Part shown: positions 10,164-19,559 of the stretch, piece after piece
Position numbering within the stretch: the stretch's first letter is position 1
Layout: each line of letters starts with the position of its first letter
Assembly: GCF_900167455.1 (NCBI RefSeq)
Contig: NZ_FUWJ01000009.1
Span: 62,001-126,000, forward strand
Direction: 5' to 3'
DNA: 64,000 bases
DNA from: Enhydrobacter aerosaccus
GTDB taxonomy: Bacteria; Pseudomonadota; Alphaproteobacteria; Reyranellales; Reyranellaceae
Made by a program: the position numbers and the translations under genes
The notes under the pieces: model-generated
The model's input: only the letters and a program-made list of their open reading frames with translations
Database searches by the model: none
What the model was told of the DNA's origin: nothing

Positions 10164-10179
10164 ACGATCAAAAGATCGT
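10164..10179. repeat. Short perfect hairpin in the opgG leader
   Basis: ACGATC, a four-A loop, then GATCGT, ending 10 nt before the preferred opgG ATG at 10190. If the transcript starts upstream, this hairpin would lie over the ribosome binding region. A regulatory role is speculative. Confidence 0.3.
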
Positions 10180-10189
10180 TACGCCGGCC

Positions 10190-11707
10190 ATGCTTCCCGT
10201 CATCCGTCCGGTGCCGTTCCTCGTCCTGCTGCTGTCCCTCGTGGCATCGGCCGCCCGAGCCCAGGAGAATGCGCCGCCCGCGAGCGGCTTCGACTTCGGC
10301 ACCGTGCAGCAGCTTGCCCAGAAGCTCGCCTCGGAGCCCTTCAAGGAGGCGCCGCCGATCGAGGGCGATCTGAAGAAGCTCGACTACGACCACTATCGCG
10401 CGTTGCGGGCGCGGCCCGACACGGCGATGTGGCGTGACGGCAAGGGGCTGTTCCATGTCGAGTTCTTTCCCGCGGGCTTCCTCTATGACAGGCCGGTAAC
10501 GATCAGCGTCGTCGAGAACGGCAAGGCGACACCGGTCACGATCGGCGCCGACCAGTTCGACTTCAGCGACACCGGCCTCAAGACGCCGCCCGCCAAGATC
10601 GAGCTGGCCGGCTTCAAGGTGACGTTCCCGCTCAATCGACCCGACAAGTTCGACGAGATCGTGGCGTTCCTCGGCGCGAGCTACTTCCGCGCCATCGGCC
10701 GCGACCAGGTCTACGGGTCCTCGGCGCGCGGCCTCGCCATCGACACGGCCGTGGGACATCCCGAGGAGTTCCCGCGTTTCCGCTCCTTCTGGCTGGTGAA
10801 GCCCGCCGACGAGGCGCAGGAGATGACGATCTGGGCGCTGCTCGATTCGCCCAGTGCCGCCGGCGCCTTCGCCTTCGTGCTCAAGCCCGGTCTGCGCACC
10901 GTGGTCGAGACGCAGGCCGTGATGTTCGCGCGCAACGACATCCAGCGGCTGGGCGTGGCGCCGCTCACCTCGATGTACTTCGCCGGCAAGATCTCGCCGC
11001 CGCAGGACGACTATCGGCCCGAGATCCACGATTCCGACGGCCTCTTCCTGCTGACCGGGCACGGCGAATACATCTGGCGGCCGCTCGACAATCCGCGCGA
11101 GCTGCTGGTCTCTTCCTTCGCCGACACCAATCCGCGCGGCTTCGGCCTGATACAGCGCGAGCGGTCGTTCGAGCAGTACCAAGACAGCGCCGCCCGGCTG
11201 GAGGCGCGCCCCAGCCTGTGGGTCGAGCCGATCGGCGATTGGGGCGACGGCGCGGTCGATCTGGTCGAGATCCCGTCGAAGTCGGAGACCAATGACAATA
11301 TCGTGGCCTTCTGGACGCCGCGCTGGCCAGTGAAGAAGGGCAATCGCCTGGAATACCGTTATCGCCTCTCGGCACTGGCGGACGAGGCGGCGCTGTCGCC
11401 GCTCGGCCGCGTCGTCTCGACCCGCGCCGGCGCCGTGCCTTATGCCAACAAGCAGCGCCGGCTGGTGGTCGAGTTCGCCGGCGGCGAGCTGGCGTCGCTG
11501 CGGCCGGAACAGCCGGTATCGCCCAACGTTTCCCTGACGGGCGGCAAGCTCACGCGCACCTATGTGGAAGCGCTGCCCGCCCGGGGAACGTGGCGCATGT
11601 TCATCGATTTTCAGCCCGACGGCGACAAGGCGGTCGATCTCCGGGCCGCGCTGACACTGCGCGGCCGCGCCCTGACCGAGACCTTCGCCGACGTCGTCAA
11701 GCCATGA
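10190..11707 (+). CDS. opgG: Osmoregulated periplasmic glucan biosynthesis protein OpgG/MdoG
   Basis: A 505-aa periplasmic protein needed for assembly of beta-glucan side branches. From the first ATG (MLPVIRP) it begins with a clear signal peptide ending ASAARA|QEN. A TTG 42 bp upstream is also in frame but would bury the signal. The MdoG domain follows: FDFGTVQQLAQKLA, the conserved YFRAIGRDQVYGSSARGLAI, and the C-terminal Ig-like part with FWTPRWPVKKGNRLEYRYRL. Length agrees with OpgG (about 510). opgH follows 13 bp downstream, the usual arrangement. Expression is classically osmotically controlled. Confidence 0.95.
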   Translation: MLPVIRPVPFLVLLLSLVASAARAQENAPPASGFDFGTVQQLAQKLASEPFKEAPPIEGDLKKLDYDHYRALRARPDTAMWRDGKGLFHVEFFPAGFLYDRPVTISVVENGKATPVTIGADQFDFSDTGLKTPPAKIELAGFKVTFPLNRPDKFDEIVAFLGASYFRAIGRDQVYGSSARGLAIDTAVGHPEEFPRFRSFWLVKPADEAQEMTIWALLDSPSAAGAFAFVLKPGLRTVVETQAVMFARNDIQRLGVAPLTSMYFAGKISPPQDDYRPEIHDSDGLFLLTGHGEYIWRPLDNPRELLVSSFADTNPRGFGLIQRERSFEQYQDSAARLEARPSLWVEPIGDWGDGAVDLVEIPSKSETNDNIVAFWTPRWPVKKGNRLEYRYRLSALADEAALSPLGRVVSTRAGAVPYANKQRRLVVEFAGGELASLRPEQPVSPNVSLTGGKLTRTYVEALPARGTWRMFIDFQPDGDKAVDLRAALTLRGRALTETFADVVKP

Positions 11708-11720
11708 CGGCCCCTGGACC

Positions 11721-13517
11721 ATGACGGGGCCGGCGCCGTGGGCGCTCGACTGCCATGCCGGACGGACCCGATTCCGGCGCGCCCTGCTGTTCACGCTCGT
11801 GGTCCTGACGGCTGCGCTCGGCGGTGCGCTGATGTGGATCGTGGTCGGCAGCGGCGGGCTAACGGCGATGGAAACGGCGCTGCTCGTCATCTTCGTACCG
11901 GTCTTCGCCTCCGTGGCACTGTCGTTCTGGAGCGGCGTGTTCGGCTTCGTGCTGGGCGTCCTGCGCCTGCATCCGATCAGCCTCAGCCGTCGTGGCCCCG
12001 CCAGCGGCCCTATGCCGGTGCTGCGGCAGAAGACGGCGATCCTGATCCCCGTCTACAACGAGGACCCGGTCGAGGTCGCGGCGCGGCTCGACTTCACCTG
12101 GCGCTCACTCGCGGCCACCGGTCAGGGCGCGGCGTTCGATTTCTTCGTGCTGAGCGACACGCAGGATGCCGCGACGGGCGCAGAGGAAGAGCGCACCGTG
12201 ATGGCGCTGCGCGAGCGGCTGGAGGCGGGCGACCGGATCTCCTATCGCCGGCGCACGCCCAACACCGGCAAGAAGGCGGGCAACATCGCCGAGTGGGTGG
12301 CGGCGCGCGGCGCCGGCTATGCGCACATGATCATCTTCGATGCCGACAGCGTCATGGAGGGGGAGACGCTGGTGCGGCTCGCCGCGCTGATGGAAGCCAA
12401 CCCGCGCACCGGCATCATCCAGACCCATATCGTGCCAGCCGGGCGCGAGACGCTGTTCGCCCGCGTCTTGCAATTCTCCACGCGCATGACCGGCGCCGTC
12501 CTGGCGATGGGCAACAGCTTCTGGCACCTGGGCGACTCGAACTATTACGGCCACAACGCGATCCTGCGTGTCGCGGCCTTCGCCGAATGCTGCCGGCTGC
12601 CGGTCCTGTCCGGCAAGCCGCCGCTCGGCGGCGAAATCCTGAGCCACGATTTCGTCGAGGCCGCCTTCATGCGCCGCGGCGGATGGTATGTCTGGCTGCT
12701 GCCGGAGCTGCACGGCAGCTACGAGGAGCTGCCGACCAACCTGCTCGACTACGCGCTGCGCGACCGGCGCTGGATGCAGGGCAATCTCCAGCATGCGCGC
12801 CTGTTGGGCACGCGGGGCCTGCACTGGGTGAGCCGGCTCCATCTCGGCATGGGCATCTTCGCCTATCTCGCCTCGCCGCTGTGGCTGGCGCTGCTGCTGC
12901 TCAGCACCGCGATCGTGATCGACCAGAAGCTGGTGGGTGAGATCTATTTCGGGCCGACGCGCACGCTGTTCCCGATCTGGCCGCGCTACCATTGGGCCGA
13001 GATCCATGGCTTGCTGATCCTGACGCTGGTGATGCTGTTCGGCCCCAAGGTGCTGGCGCTCGGCCTGCGGCTCGCCTCGACGCGCAACGCGCGCCGCTTC
13101 GGCGGCCGGCTCGCCCTGGTGGCGAGCTTCGTGGGCGAGATCGTCTTCTCGACGCTGCTCGCGCCGGTGATGATGCTGTTCCACACCTCGTTCATGATCG
13201 ACATCCTGATGGGCAACGCCGTGGGCTGGCCGCCGCAGGCGCGCGGCGACCGCGGCATGGCCTGGCGCATCGCGCTGAAGCGGCACGTGCCGCATGCGCT
13301 GCTGGGCATCGTCGCCATCGCCGTGCTGGGCGAGATCACGCCCAATTACCTGCCCTGGATCATTCCGGTGGTGCTCGGCCTGATCTTCTCTGCGCCGGTC
13401 GCCGTGCTGTCGAGCCGCCGCACCGCCGGCGTCGCCGCCCGCCGGCTGCGCGTGTTCGTGACGCCGGAGGAGGGGCCCTATGCGCCGACGCGCGGCCGCG
13501 CCGACGCGGGCCGCTGA
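11721..13517 (+). CDS. opgH: Glucans biosynthesis glucosyltransferase OpgH/MdoH
   Basis: A 598-aa inner-membrane GT2 glucosyltransferase that polymerises the glucan backbone. Two membrane segments (about 20-85) precede the catalytic domain with TAILIPVYNEDP, the metal-binding FDADSVM, the acceptor region and RRWMQGNLQH. At least four further membrane helices follow. It is shorter than enterobacterial OpgH (847 aa), lacking the long N-terminal cytoplasmic part that binds FtsZ there. This compact form is usual in alphaproteobacteria. It is convergent with the flavoprotein gene at 13542. Confidence 0.94.
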   Translation: MTGPAPWALDCHAGRTRFRRALLFTLVVLTAALGGALMWIVVGSGGLTAMETALLVIFVPVFASVALSFWSGVFGFVLGVLRLHPISLSRRGPASGPMPVLRQKTAILIPVYNEDPVEVAARLDFTWRSLAATGQGAAFDFFVLSDTQDAATGAEEERTVMALRERLEAGDRISYRRRTPNTGKKAGNIAEWVAARGAGYAHMIIFDADSVMEGETLVRLAALMEANPRTGIIQTHIVPAGRETLFARVLQFSTRMTGAVLAMGNSFWHLGDSNYYGHNAILRVAAFAECCRLPVLSGKPPLGGEILSHDFVEAAFMRRGGWYVWLLPELHGSYEELPTNLLDYALRDRRWMQGNLQHARLLGTRGLHWVSRLHLGMGIFAYLASPLWLALLLLSTAIVIDQKLVGEIYFGPTRTLFPIWPRYHWAEIHGLLILTLVMLFGPKVLALGLRLASTRNARRFGGRLALVASFVGEIVFSTLLAPVMMLFHTSFMIDILMGNAVGWPPQARGDRGMAWRIALKRHVPHALLGIVAIAVLGEITPNYLPWIIPVVLGLIFSAPVAVLSSRRTAGVAARRLRVFVTPEEGPYAPTRGRADAGR

Positions 13518-13541
13518 AGCCGCCGTCGGCGACGTCTCTCC

Positions 13542-14726
13542 TCAGCCCATGAAGGTGCCGTCGGGATCGCCGTTGAACAGGACGCGGCCGACCGCCTCGA
13601 AGTGGGCGTCGCGCGACTGGATCTGCTGCGACAGCGTGTGCATGTCGCGGAAGCGGCGTTCGAACGGCGTGCCGAGGAAAATCGCCGACGTGCCCGCCGC
13701 CTTGTAGACGCGGTCGGTGACATCGATGGCGCTCTGGATGGCGTGGCTGCAGCCCAGCCGCACGCGCGCGCGCTGGCGCGGGCCGAGCGGTTCGATGTCG
13801 TCGGCGCTGTCCCACGCCTCCTTCAGCATCTCGACCAGGAAGGCCCGGCCGCCGCCCAGGGTCGCCTCGAGCCGCGCCACCTCGTGCTGGACCAGCGGAT
13901 TGTCGGCCATGCGGCCGAGATTGCGCGGCGCCTTCTCGGTGGCGAGCTCGATCAGCGCATCGAGCATGGCCCGCGCGATGCCGAGCGCCACGCCGGCCAC
14001 TCCGGTGGCGTAGAGACCCTGCATGGTGAAGGCATAGAGCGGACCGGGATCGCGCCGCAGCGCCGGATCTTCGCGCGTGCCGCTGAACGCCTCCGGCACG
14101 AACACGTCGCGCACGCTATAGCCCTCCGAGGCGGTGCCGCGCATGCCGAGCGTGTTCCAGTCGTGGATCGAGGTCGTCTGTTCCTTGGGCATCAGCAAGG
14201 TGCGCGTCGTGGGGCGGCCGAAGCGGTTGAGCCGCAGCGAGCCGTCCGGTTCGATCACCTGGCAATGCACGCCGACCCAGTTGGCCTGGCGGCGGCCGCT
14301 GGAGAAATGCCACTCGCCGGTGACGCGATAGCCGCCGGGTGCAGCGATCGCCTTGTGCTGGTTGGGTGGACCCCACGAGATCAGGCCGCGCGGATCGCCA
14401 TAAATCTGGCGCGCGGTTTCGAGCGGGATGAAGGGCGCGATCAGCGCCGAGCTGTTGGCGACGAAGATGTTCCAGCCCACCGAGCCGTCGTGCCGCGCCA
14501 CTTCCTCGACGGCGCGCAGATACGTCCATGGCTCGACCTGGTCACCGCCGACCGAACGCGGCAGCAGCATGCGGAACAGCCGCAAGGCATGGAGCTGGGT
14601 CAGCACCGGCTCGGGGATTTCCTGGCTGGTCTCGATCTCGTCAGCAACCGCCGCGACGGCGGGACCGATCCGGCGCGCCTGCGCGACGGGATCGGATTTC
14701 AGAGGCAGCACGGCGATATCGGTCAT
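13542..14726 (-). CDS. Acyl-CoA dehydrogenase-fold flavoprotein, group D monooxygenase-like
   Basis: A 394-aa protein with the acyl-CoA dehydrogenase fold. The N-terminal helical domain (about 20-130) contains LLPRSVGGDQVEP. The beta domain (about 130-225) contains GYRVTGEWHFSSGRRQANW and NTLGMRGTASEGYSVRDVFVP, and a C-terminal four-helix bundle follows. The HFSSG and lack of the usual catalytic glutamate context point towards the flavin-dependent hydroxylase branch (HsaA, HpaB-like group D) rather than a true acyl-CoA dehydrogenase. That branch needs a separate flavin reductase, which is not encoded nearby. It is divergent from livK2. Substrate unknown. Confidence 0.82.
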   Translation of the reverse strand: MTDIAVLPLKSDPVAQARRIGPAVAAVADEIETSQEIPEPVLTQLHALRLFRMLLPRSVGGDQVEPWTYLRAVEEVARHDGSVGWNIFVANSSALIAPFIPLETARQIYGDPRGLISWGPPNQHKAIAAPGGYRVTGEWHFSSGRRQANWVGVHCQVIEPDGSLRLNRFGRPTTRTLLMPKEQTTSIHDWNTLGMRGTASEGYSVRDVFVPEAFSGTREDPALRRDPGPLYAFTMQGLYATGVAGVALGIARAMLDALIELATEKAPRNLGRMADNPLVQHEVARLEATLGGGRAFLVEMLKEAWDSADDIEPLGPRQRARVRLGCSHAIQSAIDVTDRVYKAAGTSAIFLGTPFERRFRDMHTLSQQIQSRDAHFEAVGRVLFNGDPDGTFMG

Positions 14727-14896
14727 GAGAAACCTCGCGATGGCCTGACCGAATTGGGGACGCGGCCGGCCGCCTTGTCAACCGAACCGCGTCCCGGAAC
14801 GGGCGCAAGGCGCCGGTTGGCGGCGCGGGATTTGTCGCTAAGATGCCGGCGCACAACAACGAATCCGGCTCGATCCGGATCTCTGGAGGGAACGTC

Positions 14897-16135
14897 ATGC
14901 GGACTCGTGGACTCCGTCGCCGTACGCTTTTGGCCACCGGTACGGCCGGTATGCTGGCAGCCCCCTGGGTGGCGGGCGCCCAGGCCAAGACGCTGCGCAT
15001 CGGCATGCAGAGCATTCTCTCGGGGCCGATCGCGCTGCTCGGCACCTCCTCGCGCAACGCGCTGATGATGGAGCAGGATCGCATCAACGCCGCCGGCGGC
15101 TTCCTGGGACGACCGATCGAGTTCGTCTATCGCGACTCCAAGGGCCAGCCGCAGGAAGCGGCGCGTGTGGCGCGCGAGCTGGTGAACTCGACCGGCTGCG
15201 AGCTGCTGATCGATGCCGAGGCCTCGTCGGGCTCGTTCGCTGTGCAGGAGGTGGTGCGTGATCTCGGCGTCGCCTGCATCCACACCAACAGCGAGACCTC
15301 CTCGCTCACCGCCGATCCCAAGATCCGCGTGCCCACCGCCTTCCGCGTCGCCCGCCAGGGCGTGCATGACGCCATCGCCGGCAGCACCTATCTCGCCAAG
15401 TTCGCCACCGACAAGAAGATCACCAAGTGGGCGACCTGCTCGCCCGACTATGCCTACGGCCGCGATACGACGGCGCAGTACCTCGAGTTCTTCAAGCGCG
15501 CCAAGCCCGATGTCGAGGTGGTGACGCAGGCATGGCCGAAGCTCGGTCAGGCCGACCTCACCGAGGTCATCACCAAGCTGATCCAGGCCAAGCCGCAGGC
15601 GCTGTTCACCCTGCTCTATGCCGGCGACCTGTCGGCGTTCGTGAACCAGGGCAATGTCTATGCGCTGTTCTCGCAGATGACGGTGGCGACGCCCAACATG
15701 GACTATCCGGTCCTGACCGCGATCAAGAACCTGCCGGCCGGCATCCAGTCGGCGACACGCTATCTCGAGACCTTCCCCGACACGCCGGCCAACAAGGAGT
15801 GGGGCGAGGCCTATCGCAAGAAGTTCAACGAGTACCCGACCAACTGGTCGTGGCAGAACACGGTGGCCATGCAGTTCTACGAGGCGGCGGTGAAGAAGGC
15901 CAACTCGCTCGACGGCAAGGCGCTGGCCGATGCGCTGACCGGCATGAAGATCAACACGCCGTTCGGCGTCGACGGCACCATCACGATGCGCGACGACCAC
16001 ACCACCATCAACTACGCCATCGGCTGGGGCCAGACCGTTCCCAAGGCGCCCTTCATCACCGACGTGAAGGCCGCCGACTGGGGCCGCATCGTCGAGCTCG
16101 AGACGGAGTGGAAGAAAGAACAGAAGTACATCTGA
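14897..16135 (+). CDS. Liv-type ABC substrate-binding protein 2 (Tat-exported)
   Basis: A 412-aa binding protein. The ATG at 14897 is preferred because GGAGGG lies 8 nt upstream and it directly opens a twin-arginine signal (RTRGLRRRTLLATGTAG). An in-frame ATG 54 bp earlier would add residues before the signal. The mature part has the type-1 periplasmic fold (LRIGMQSILSGPIALLG, then GRPIEFVYRDSKGQPQEAAR). Overall pattern fits amide, urea or amino-acid binding proteins of the Peripla_BP_6 family. It opens the complete plus-strand Liv operon 2. Confidence 0.92.
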   Translation: MRTRGLRRRTLLATGTAGMLAAPWVAGAQAKTLRIGMQSILSGPIALLGTSSRNALMMEQDRINAAGGFLGRPIEFVYRDSKGQPQEAARVARELVNSTGCELLIDAEASSGSFAVQEVVRDLGVACIHTNSETSSLTADPKIRVPTAFRVARQGVHDAIAGSTYLAKFATDKKITKWATCSPDYAYGRDTTAQYLEFFKRAKPDVEVVTQAWPKLGQADLTEVITKLIQAKPQALFTLLYAGDLSAFVNQGNVYALFSQMTVATPNMDYPVLTAIKNLPAGIQSATRYLETFPDTPANKEWGEAYRKKFNEYPTNWSWQNTVAMQFYEAAVKKANSLDGKALADALTGMKINTPFGVDGTITMRDDHTTINYAIGWGQTVPKAPFITDVKAADWGRIVELETEWKKEQKYI

Positions 16136-16147
16136 GCGCTTCAGCAG

Positions 16148-17050
16148 ATGGATCTCGACGCGCTCGGCACCTGCCTCACGACGCCCGCCTGCGTGGTCAC
16201 CCAGGCCACCAGCGGGCTGATCGTCGGCATGCTGCTGTTCCTGGTCGCCGCCGGCCTGACGCTGATCTTCGGGGTGTTGAAGATCGTCAACTTCGCCCAC
16301 GGCACCTTCTACATGCTGGGCGGCTACGTCGCCTTCTCGACGCTGGCACTCACCGACAGCTACGCGCTGGCGGTGGTCGCGGCGGCGCTGGCGATGGCGC
16401 TGTTCGGCGTGCTGTTCGAGCGCCTGCTGATCGCGCGCGTCTACGGCTCCAACGTCCTGATGCAGCTCCTGATCTGCTATGCCGTCGTGCTGATCTTCGA
16501 CGACGTGGTGAAGATCGTGTGGGGGCCGGATTTCCACGCCATGGGCATGCCGCCGGCCTTCCAGGTGGCGCCGTTGTTCATCGCCGGCGGCGTGGTGCCG
16601 CCTTTCTACGCGGTGCTGATCGGCATCGCCGCCGTGATCGCGATCGTGCTCGGCGCCGGGCTGGCGCTGACGCGGCTCGGCAAGACCGTGCGCGCCGCCG
16701 CGCATAATCCGGCCATGGTGTCGGCGCTGGGCGTCAACACCACGATGCTGTTCGCGATCGTGTTCGCGGTCGGCGGGGCGCTGGCGGGACTGGCCGGCGC
16801 GCTGGCCGCGCCGGTGCGCTCGCTGTCGCCGGGCATGGGCTTCTCGATCCTGATCGAGAGCTTCATCGTGACAGTGATCGGCGGCATGGGCTCGATCGCG
16901 GGCGCGCTGGTCGCGGCGCTGGTGATCGGCCTGCTGCGCGGCTTCGGCACCATCGGCTTCCCGATGTTCACCGACGGCCTCACCTACGTGGCGATGATCC
17001 TGATCCTGGTGACGCGGCCTCATGGGCTGTTCGGCCGCGAGGTGGCATGA
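16148..17050 (+). CDS. livH: Liv-type ABC permease LivH 2
   Basis: A 300-aa membrane permease with about eight hydrophobic segments. The LivH hallmark GLTLIFGVLKIVNFAHGTFYMLGGY spans roughly residues 35-60 (split here by GVLKIVNFAHG). The ATPase-coupling loop KTVRAAAHNPAMVSALGVN lies near 180. The gene starts 12 bp after the binding-protein stop and overlaps livM2 by 4 bp (ATGA). It forms the heterodimeric channel with the next gene product. Confidence 0.93.
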   Translation: MDLDALGTCLTTPACVVTQATSGLIVGMLLFLVAAGLTLIFGVLKIVNFAHGTFYMLGGYVAFSTLALTDSYALAVVAAALAMALFGVLFERLLIARVYGSNVLMQLLICYAVVLIFDDVVKIVWGPDFHAMGMPPAFQVAPLFIAGGVVPPFYAVLIGIAAVIAIVLGAGLALTRLGKTVRAAAHNPAMVSALGVNTTMLFAIVFAVGGALAGLAGALAAPVRSLSPGMGFSILIESFIVTVIGGMGSIAGALVAALVIGLLRGFGTIGFPMFTDGLTYVAMILILVTRPHGLFGREVA

Positions 17051-18000
17051 CCCTGCGTCCCGCCCTGCGCGATGCTCTGATCGCCGCCGTCGCTCTCGTC
17101 GTCCTGCTGCTGATCCCGGCCTTCCATCGCAGCCCGGCCTTCGAGGACTATGTCATCCGCGTCAGTGCCATGGCGCTGTTCGCGACCTCGCTCAACCTGC
17201 TGGTGGGCGGGGCGGGCATGGTCTCGTTCGGCCACGGCATGTTCTACGGTCTCGGCGCCTACGCCTTCGCGCTCTTGATGCAGATGACCGACCTGTCGCT
17301 GCCGGTTGCGGCGCTGGCGGCCATCGTCATCACCGCCGTCGGCGCGCTGTTGGTGGGCGCGGTCTGCATCCGGCTCGGCACGATCTACTTCGCCTTCGTG
17401 ACGCTGGCCATGCAGATGCTGTTCTACAGCATCATCATCTCCTGGCAGAGCCTGACCGGCGGCGACCAGGGCCTGCGCGGCGGCATCCCGCGCCGCGAGC
17501 TGTTCGGTTTCGAACTCGGCTCGCAGCTCCATCTCTACCAGCTCTGCGCCGTGGTGATGGTATTGGGACTGCTCGCCATGCGTCACATCTCGGCCAGTCC
17601 CTTCGGCGCCACGCTGCGCATGATCCGGGACAACGAGACTCGCGCCGGCTTCCTCGGCGTCGTGCTGTGGCGGGCGCGACTGACCGCCTTCGTGCTGGCC
17701 GGCGCCTTCGCCGGACTGGGCGGCGTGCTGGCGGCGCTGTTCGTCTCGGGCGCCTATCCCGAGCTGGCCGACTGGCCCAATTCCGGCCAGGCGATCTTCG
17801 CCGTCATGCTGGGCGGCATCGACACCTTCCTGGGCCCGCTGGTCGGCACCATGATCCTGCTGGCGCTGAACGACGTCGTCACCCGCGTCACCGAATATCA
17901 TGGCCTCGTCCTCGGGCTGGTGATCCTGGCCTTCGCGCTCGGGCTGCGGCGCGGCCTGCTCGACTTCCTGCGCCTGCGCCGCAAGAGGACCGCGCCATGA
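17047..18000 (+). CDS. livM: Liv-type ABC permease LivM 2
   Basis: A 317-aa membrane permease. The LivM signature (LNLLVGGAGMVSFGHGMFYG) lies near residues 50-70, and the coupling loop MIRDNETRAGFLGV near 195. A basic tail (LRLRRKRTAP) ends in the cytoplasm. Both gene ends overlap their neighbours by 4 bp, showing a tightly coupled operon. The N-terminal leader helix and about ten hydrophobic segments fit the family. Confidence 0.93.
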   Translation: MTLRPALRDALIAAVALVVLLLIPAFHRSPAFEDYVIRVSAMALFATSLNLLVGGAGMVSFGHGMFYGLGAYAFALLMQMTDLSLPVAALAAIVITAVGALLVGAVCIRLGTIYFAFVTLAMQMLFYSIIISWQSLTGGDQGLRGGIPRRELFGFELGSQLHLYQLCAVVMVLGLLAMRHISASPFGATLRMIRDNETRAGFLGVVLWRARLTAFVLAGAFAGLGGVLAALFVSGAYPELADWPNSGQAIFAVMLGGIDTFLGPLVGTMILLALNDVVTRVTEYHGLVLGLVILAFALGLRRGLLDFLRLRRKRTAP

Positions 18001-18749
18001 GCCTGGAAGTGCGCAACCTCACCAAGGCGTTCGGCGGCGTGAAGGCGATCGACGACGTCTCGCTGGTGTTCCCGACCGGCTCGCTGACCGCCATCATCGG
18101 CCCCAACGGCGCCGGCAAGAGCACCTTCTTCAACCTCATCACCGGCGCCTTTCCGGTCGACCACGGGCAGGTGATCTTCGAGGGCCGCGACGTCACCCAT
18201 CTGTCGCGCGCGGCACGGGTGCGCGAGGGCATCGGCCGCGCCTTCCAGGTGGCGAGCTGCTTCCCCACCATGACGGTGCTGGAGAACCTGATGGCGGCCG
18301 TCACCAGCCATATCGGCCGCTGGGGCAACCTCTCGCATCGCGCGCCGCTGCCGGGCGTGCGCGAGCGGGCGATGGAGGTCGCCGAGATGGTCGGCCTCGA
18401 GCGCGTCGCCGATGTCGAGGCCTCGATCCTCTCGCACGGCGACCAGAAGCTGCTCGACATCGCGCTGGCGCTGGCGCTGGAGCCGCGCGTGCTGCTGCTC
18501 GACGAGCCGACCGCCGGCATGGGGCCGGAGGAACGCTGGCGCATGATCGAGCGCGTGCGCGCGCTGTGGGAGCGCCAGAAGCTGACGCTGGTCTTCATCG
18601 AGCACGACATGGACATCGTCTTCTCGGTCGCCGCCTCGATCCGTGTGCTGTGCTACGGCCGCGTGCTGGCCGAGGGCACGCCCGACGAGATCCGCTCCAA
18701 CCAGGCGGTGATCGACGCCTATCTCGGCACCGAGGAGCACGCGGCATGA
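17997..18749 (+). CDS. livG: Liv-type ABC ATP-binding protein LivG 2
   Basis: A 250-aa ATPase with Walker A GPNGAGKST, the LivG-type signature LSHGDQKLLDIALAL, Walker B VLLLDEPTAGM and switch histidine IEHDMD. Unlike the N-terminal half of the fused ATPase of Liv operon 1, its signature is intact. ATGA overlaps at both ends place it between livM2 and livF2. It pairs with LivF2 to energise import. Confidence 0.94.
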   Translation: MSLEVRNLTKAFGGVKAIDDVSLVFPTGSLTAIIGPNGAGKSTFFNLITGAFPVDHGQVIFEGRDVTHLSRAARVREGIGRAFQVASCFPTMTVLENLMAAVTSHIGRWGNLSHRAPLPGVRERAMEVAEMVGLERVADVEASILSHGDQKLLDIALALALEPRVLLLDEPTAGMGPEERWRMIERVRALWERQKLTLVFIEHDMDIVFSVAASIRVLCYGRVLAEGTPDEIRSNQAVIDAYLGTEEHAA

Positions 18750-19456
18750 CCGAGCTGCTGCGCACCGAGGGCCTGAGCGCCTTCTATGGCGCCAGCCAGA
18801 TCCTGTTCGGCATCGACCTGTCATTGGCGGAAGGCCGCACGCTGGCGCTGCTGGGCCGCAACGGCGCCGGCAAGAGCACGACCATGAAGGCGCTGGCCGG
18901 CGTGATCCCGACCCGCGACGGCCGCGTGACCTTCGGCGGCGCCGACATCACCCATGCCCCGGCGCATGTGCGGGCGCGGCTCGGCCTCGCCTACGTGCCG
19001 GAGGATCGCCAGGTATTCCCCGACCACACCGTCGAGGACAACCTGCTGATCGCCGCCAAGACCGGGCCGGGCGGCCGCCGCGACTGGACGTTGCCGCGCA
19101 TCTGGGAGGCCTTCCCGCTGCTGGTGAAGCTGCGCCGCCGCGCCGCCGGCCGGCTGTCGGGCGGCGAGCAGCAGCTGCTCGCCATCGCCCGCGCGCTGAT
19201 GGGCAATCCGCTGGTGCTGCTGCTCGACGAGCCGAGCGAAGGCCTGGCGCCGATCGTGGTCGCCACCATCGGCAGGCTGCTGCGCGAGCTGGGCGCGGGC
19301 GGCGCGACCATCCTGCTGGCCGAGCAGAACATGCACTTCTGCCTCAGCATCGCCTCCGATGCCGCCGTGATCGACAAGGGCCACATCGTCCATCGCGACG
19401 ACATCGCCGGCCTGAGCGCCAACGCCGAGATCCGCCGCCGCTATCTGGCGATGTGA
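18746..19456 (+). CDS. livF: Liv-type ABC ATP-binding protein LivF 2
   Basis: A 236-aa ATPase with Walker A GRNGAGKST, signature LSGGEQQLLAIARAL, Walker B VLLLDEPSEGLAP and the LivF-typical LAEQN at the switch region. The C-terminus ends EIRRRYLAM, as in the family. The start overlaps the livG2 stop by 4 bp. It is the last gene of Liv operon 2; the REP-like cluster begins 11 bp after its stop and may mark the 3' end of the transcript. Confidence 0.94.
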   Translation: MTELLRTEGLSAFYGASQILFGIDLSLAEGRTLALLGRNGAGKSTTMKALAGVIPTRDGRVTFGGADITHAPAHVRARLGLAYVPEDRQVFPDHTVEDNLLIAAKTGPGGRRDWTLPRIWEAFPLLVKLRRRAAGRLSGGEQQLLAIARALMGNPLVLLLDEPSEGLAPIVVATIGRLLRELGAGGATILLAEQNMHFCLSIASDAAVIDKGHIVHRDDIAGLSANAEIRRRYLAM

Positions 19457-19466
19457 TCTCAAGCTC

Positions 19467-19540
19467 GGTGTCGCCCCGAGCCGCGCGCCGTAACCTGCAC
19501 GCTTAAGCGAGGGATCCCTCACTTCGTTCGGGATGACACC
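19467..19540. repeat. REP-like palindrome after livF2
   Basis: Arms GGTGTCGCCCCGAG and CGTTCGGGATGACACC enclose GGGATCCCTC. Same dispersed family as 7598 and 7715. It directly follows Liv operon 2 and abuts the GIY-YIG unit, so at least three elements of this family are packed into 575 bp. Confidence 0.7.
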
Positions 19541-19559
19541 ACCTTTGGAGCTGATAGAA

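Noticed and set aside
14723..17023. 766-codon antisense frame across the Liv operon 2 genes
   Set aside because: It is a shadow of livK2 and livH2; composition is dominated by His, Arg, Asp and Gln repeats, with no fold signature.
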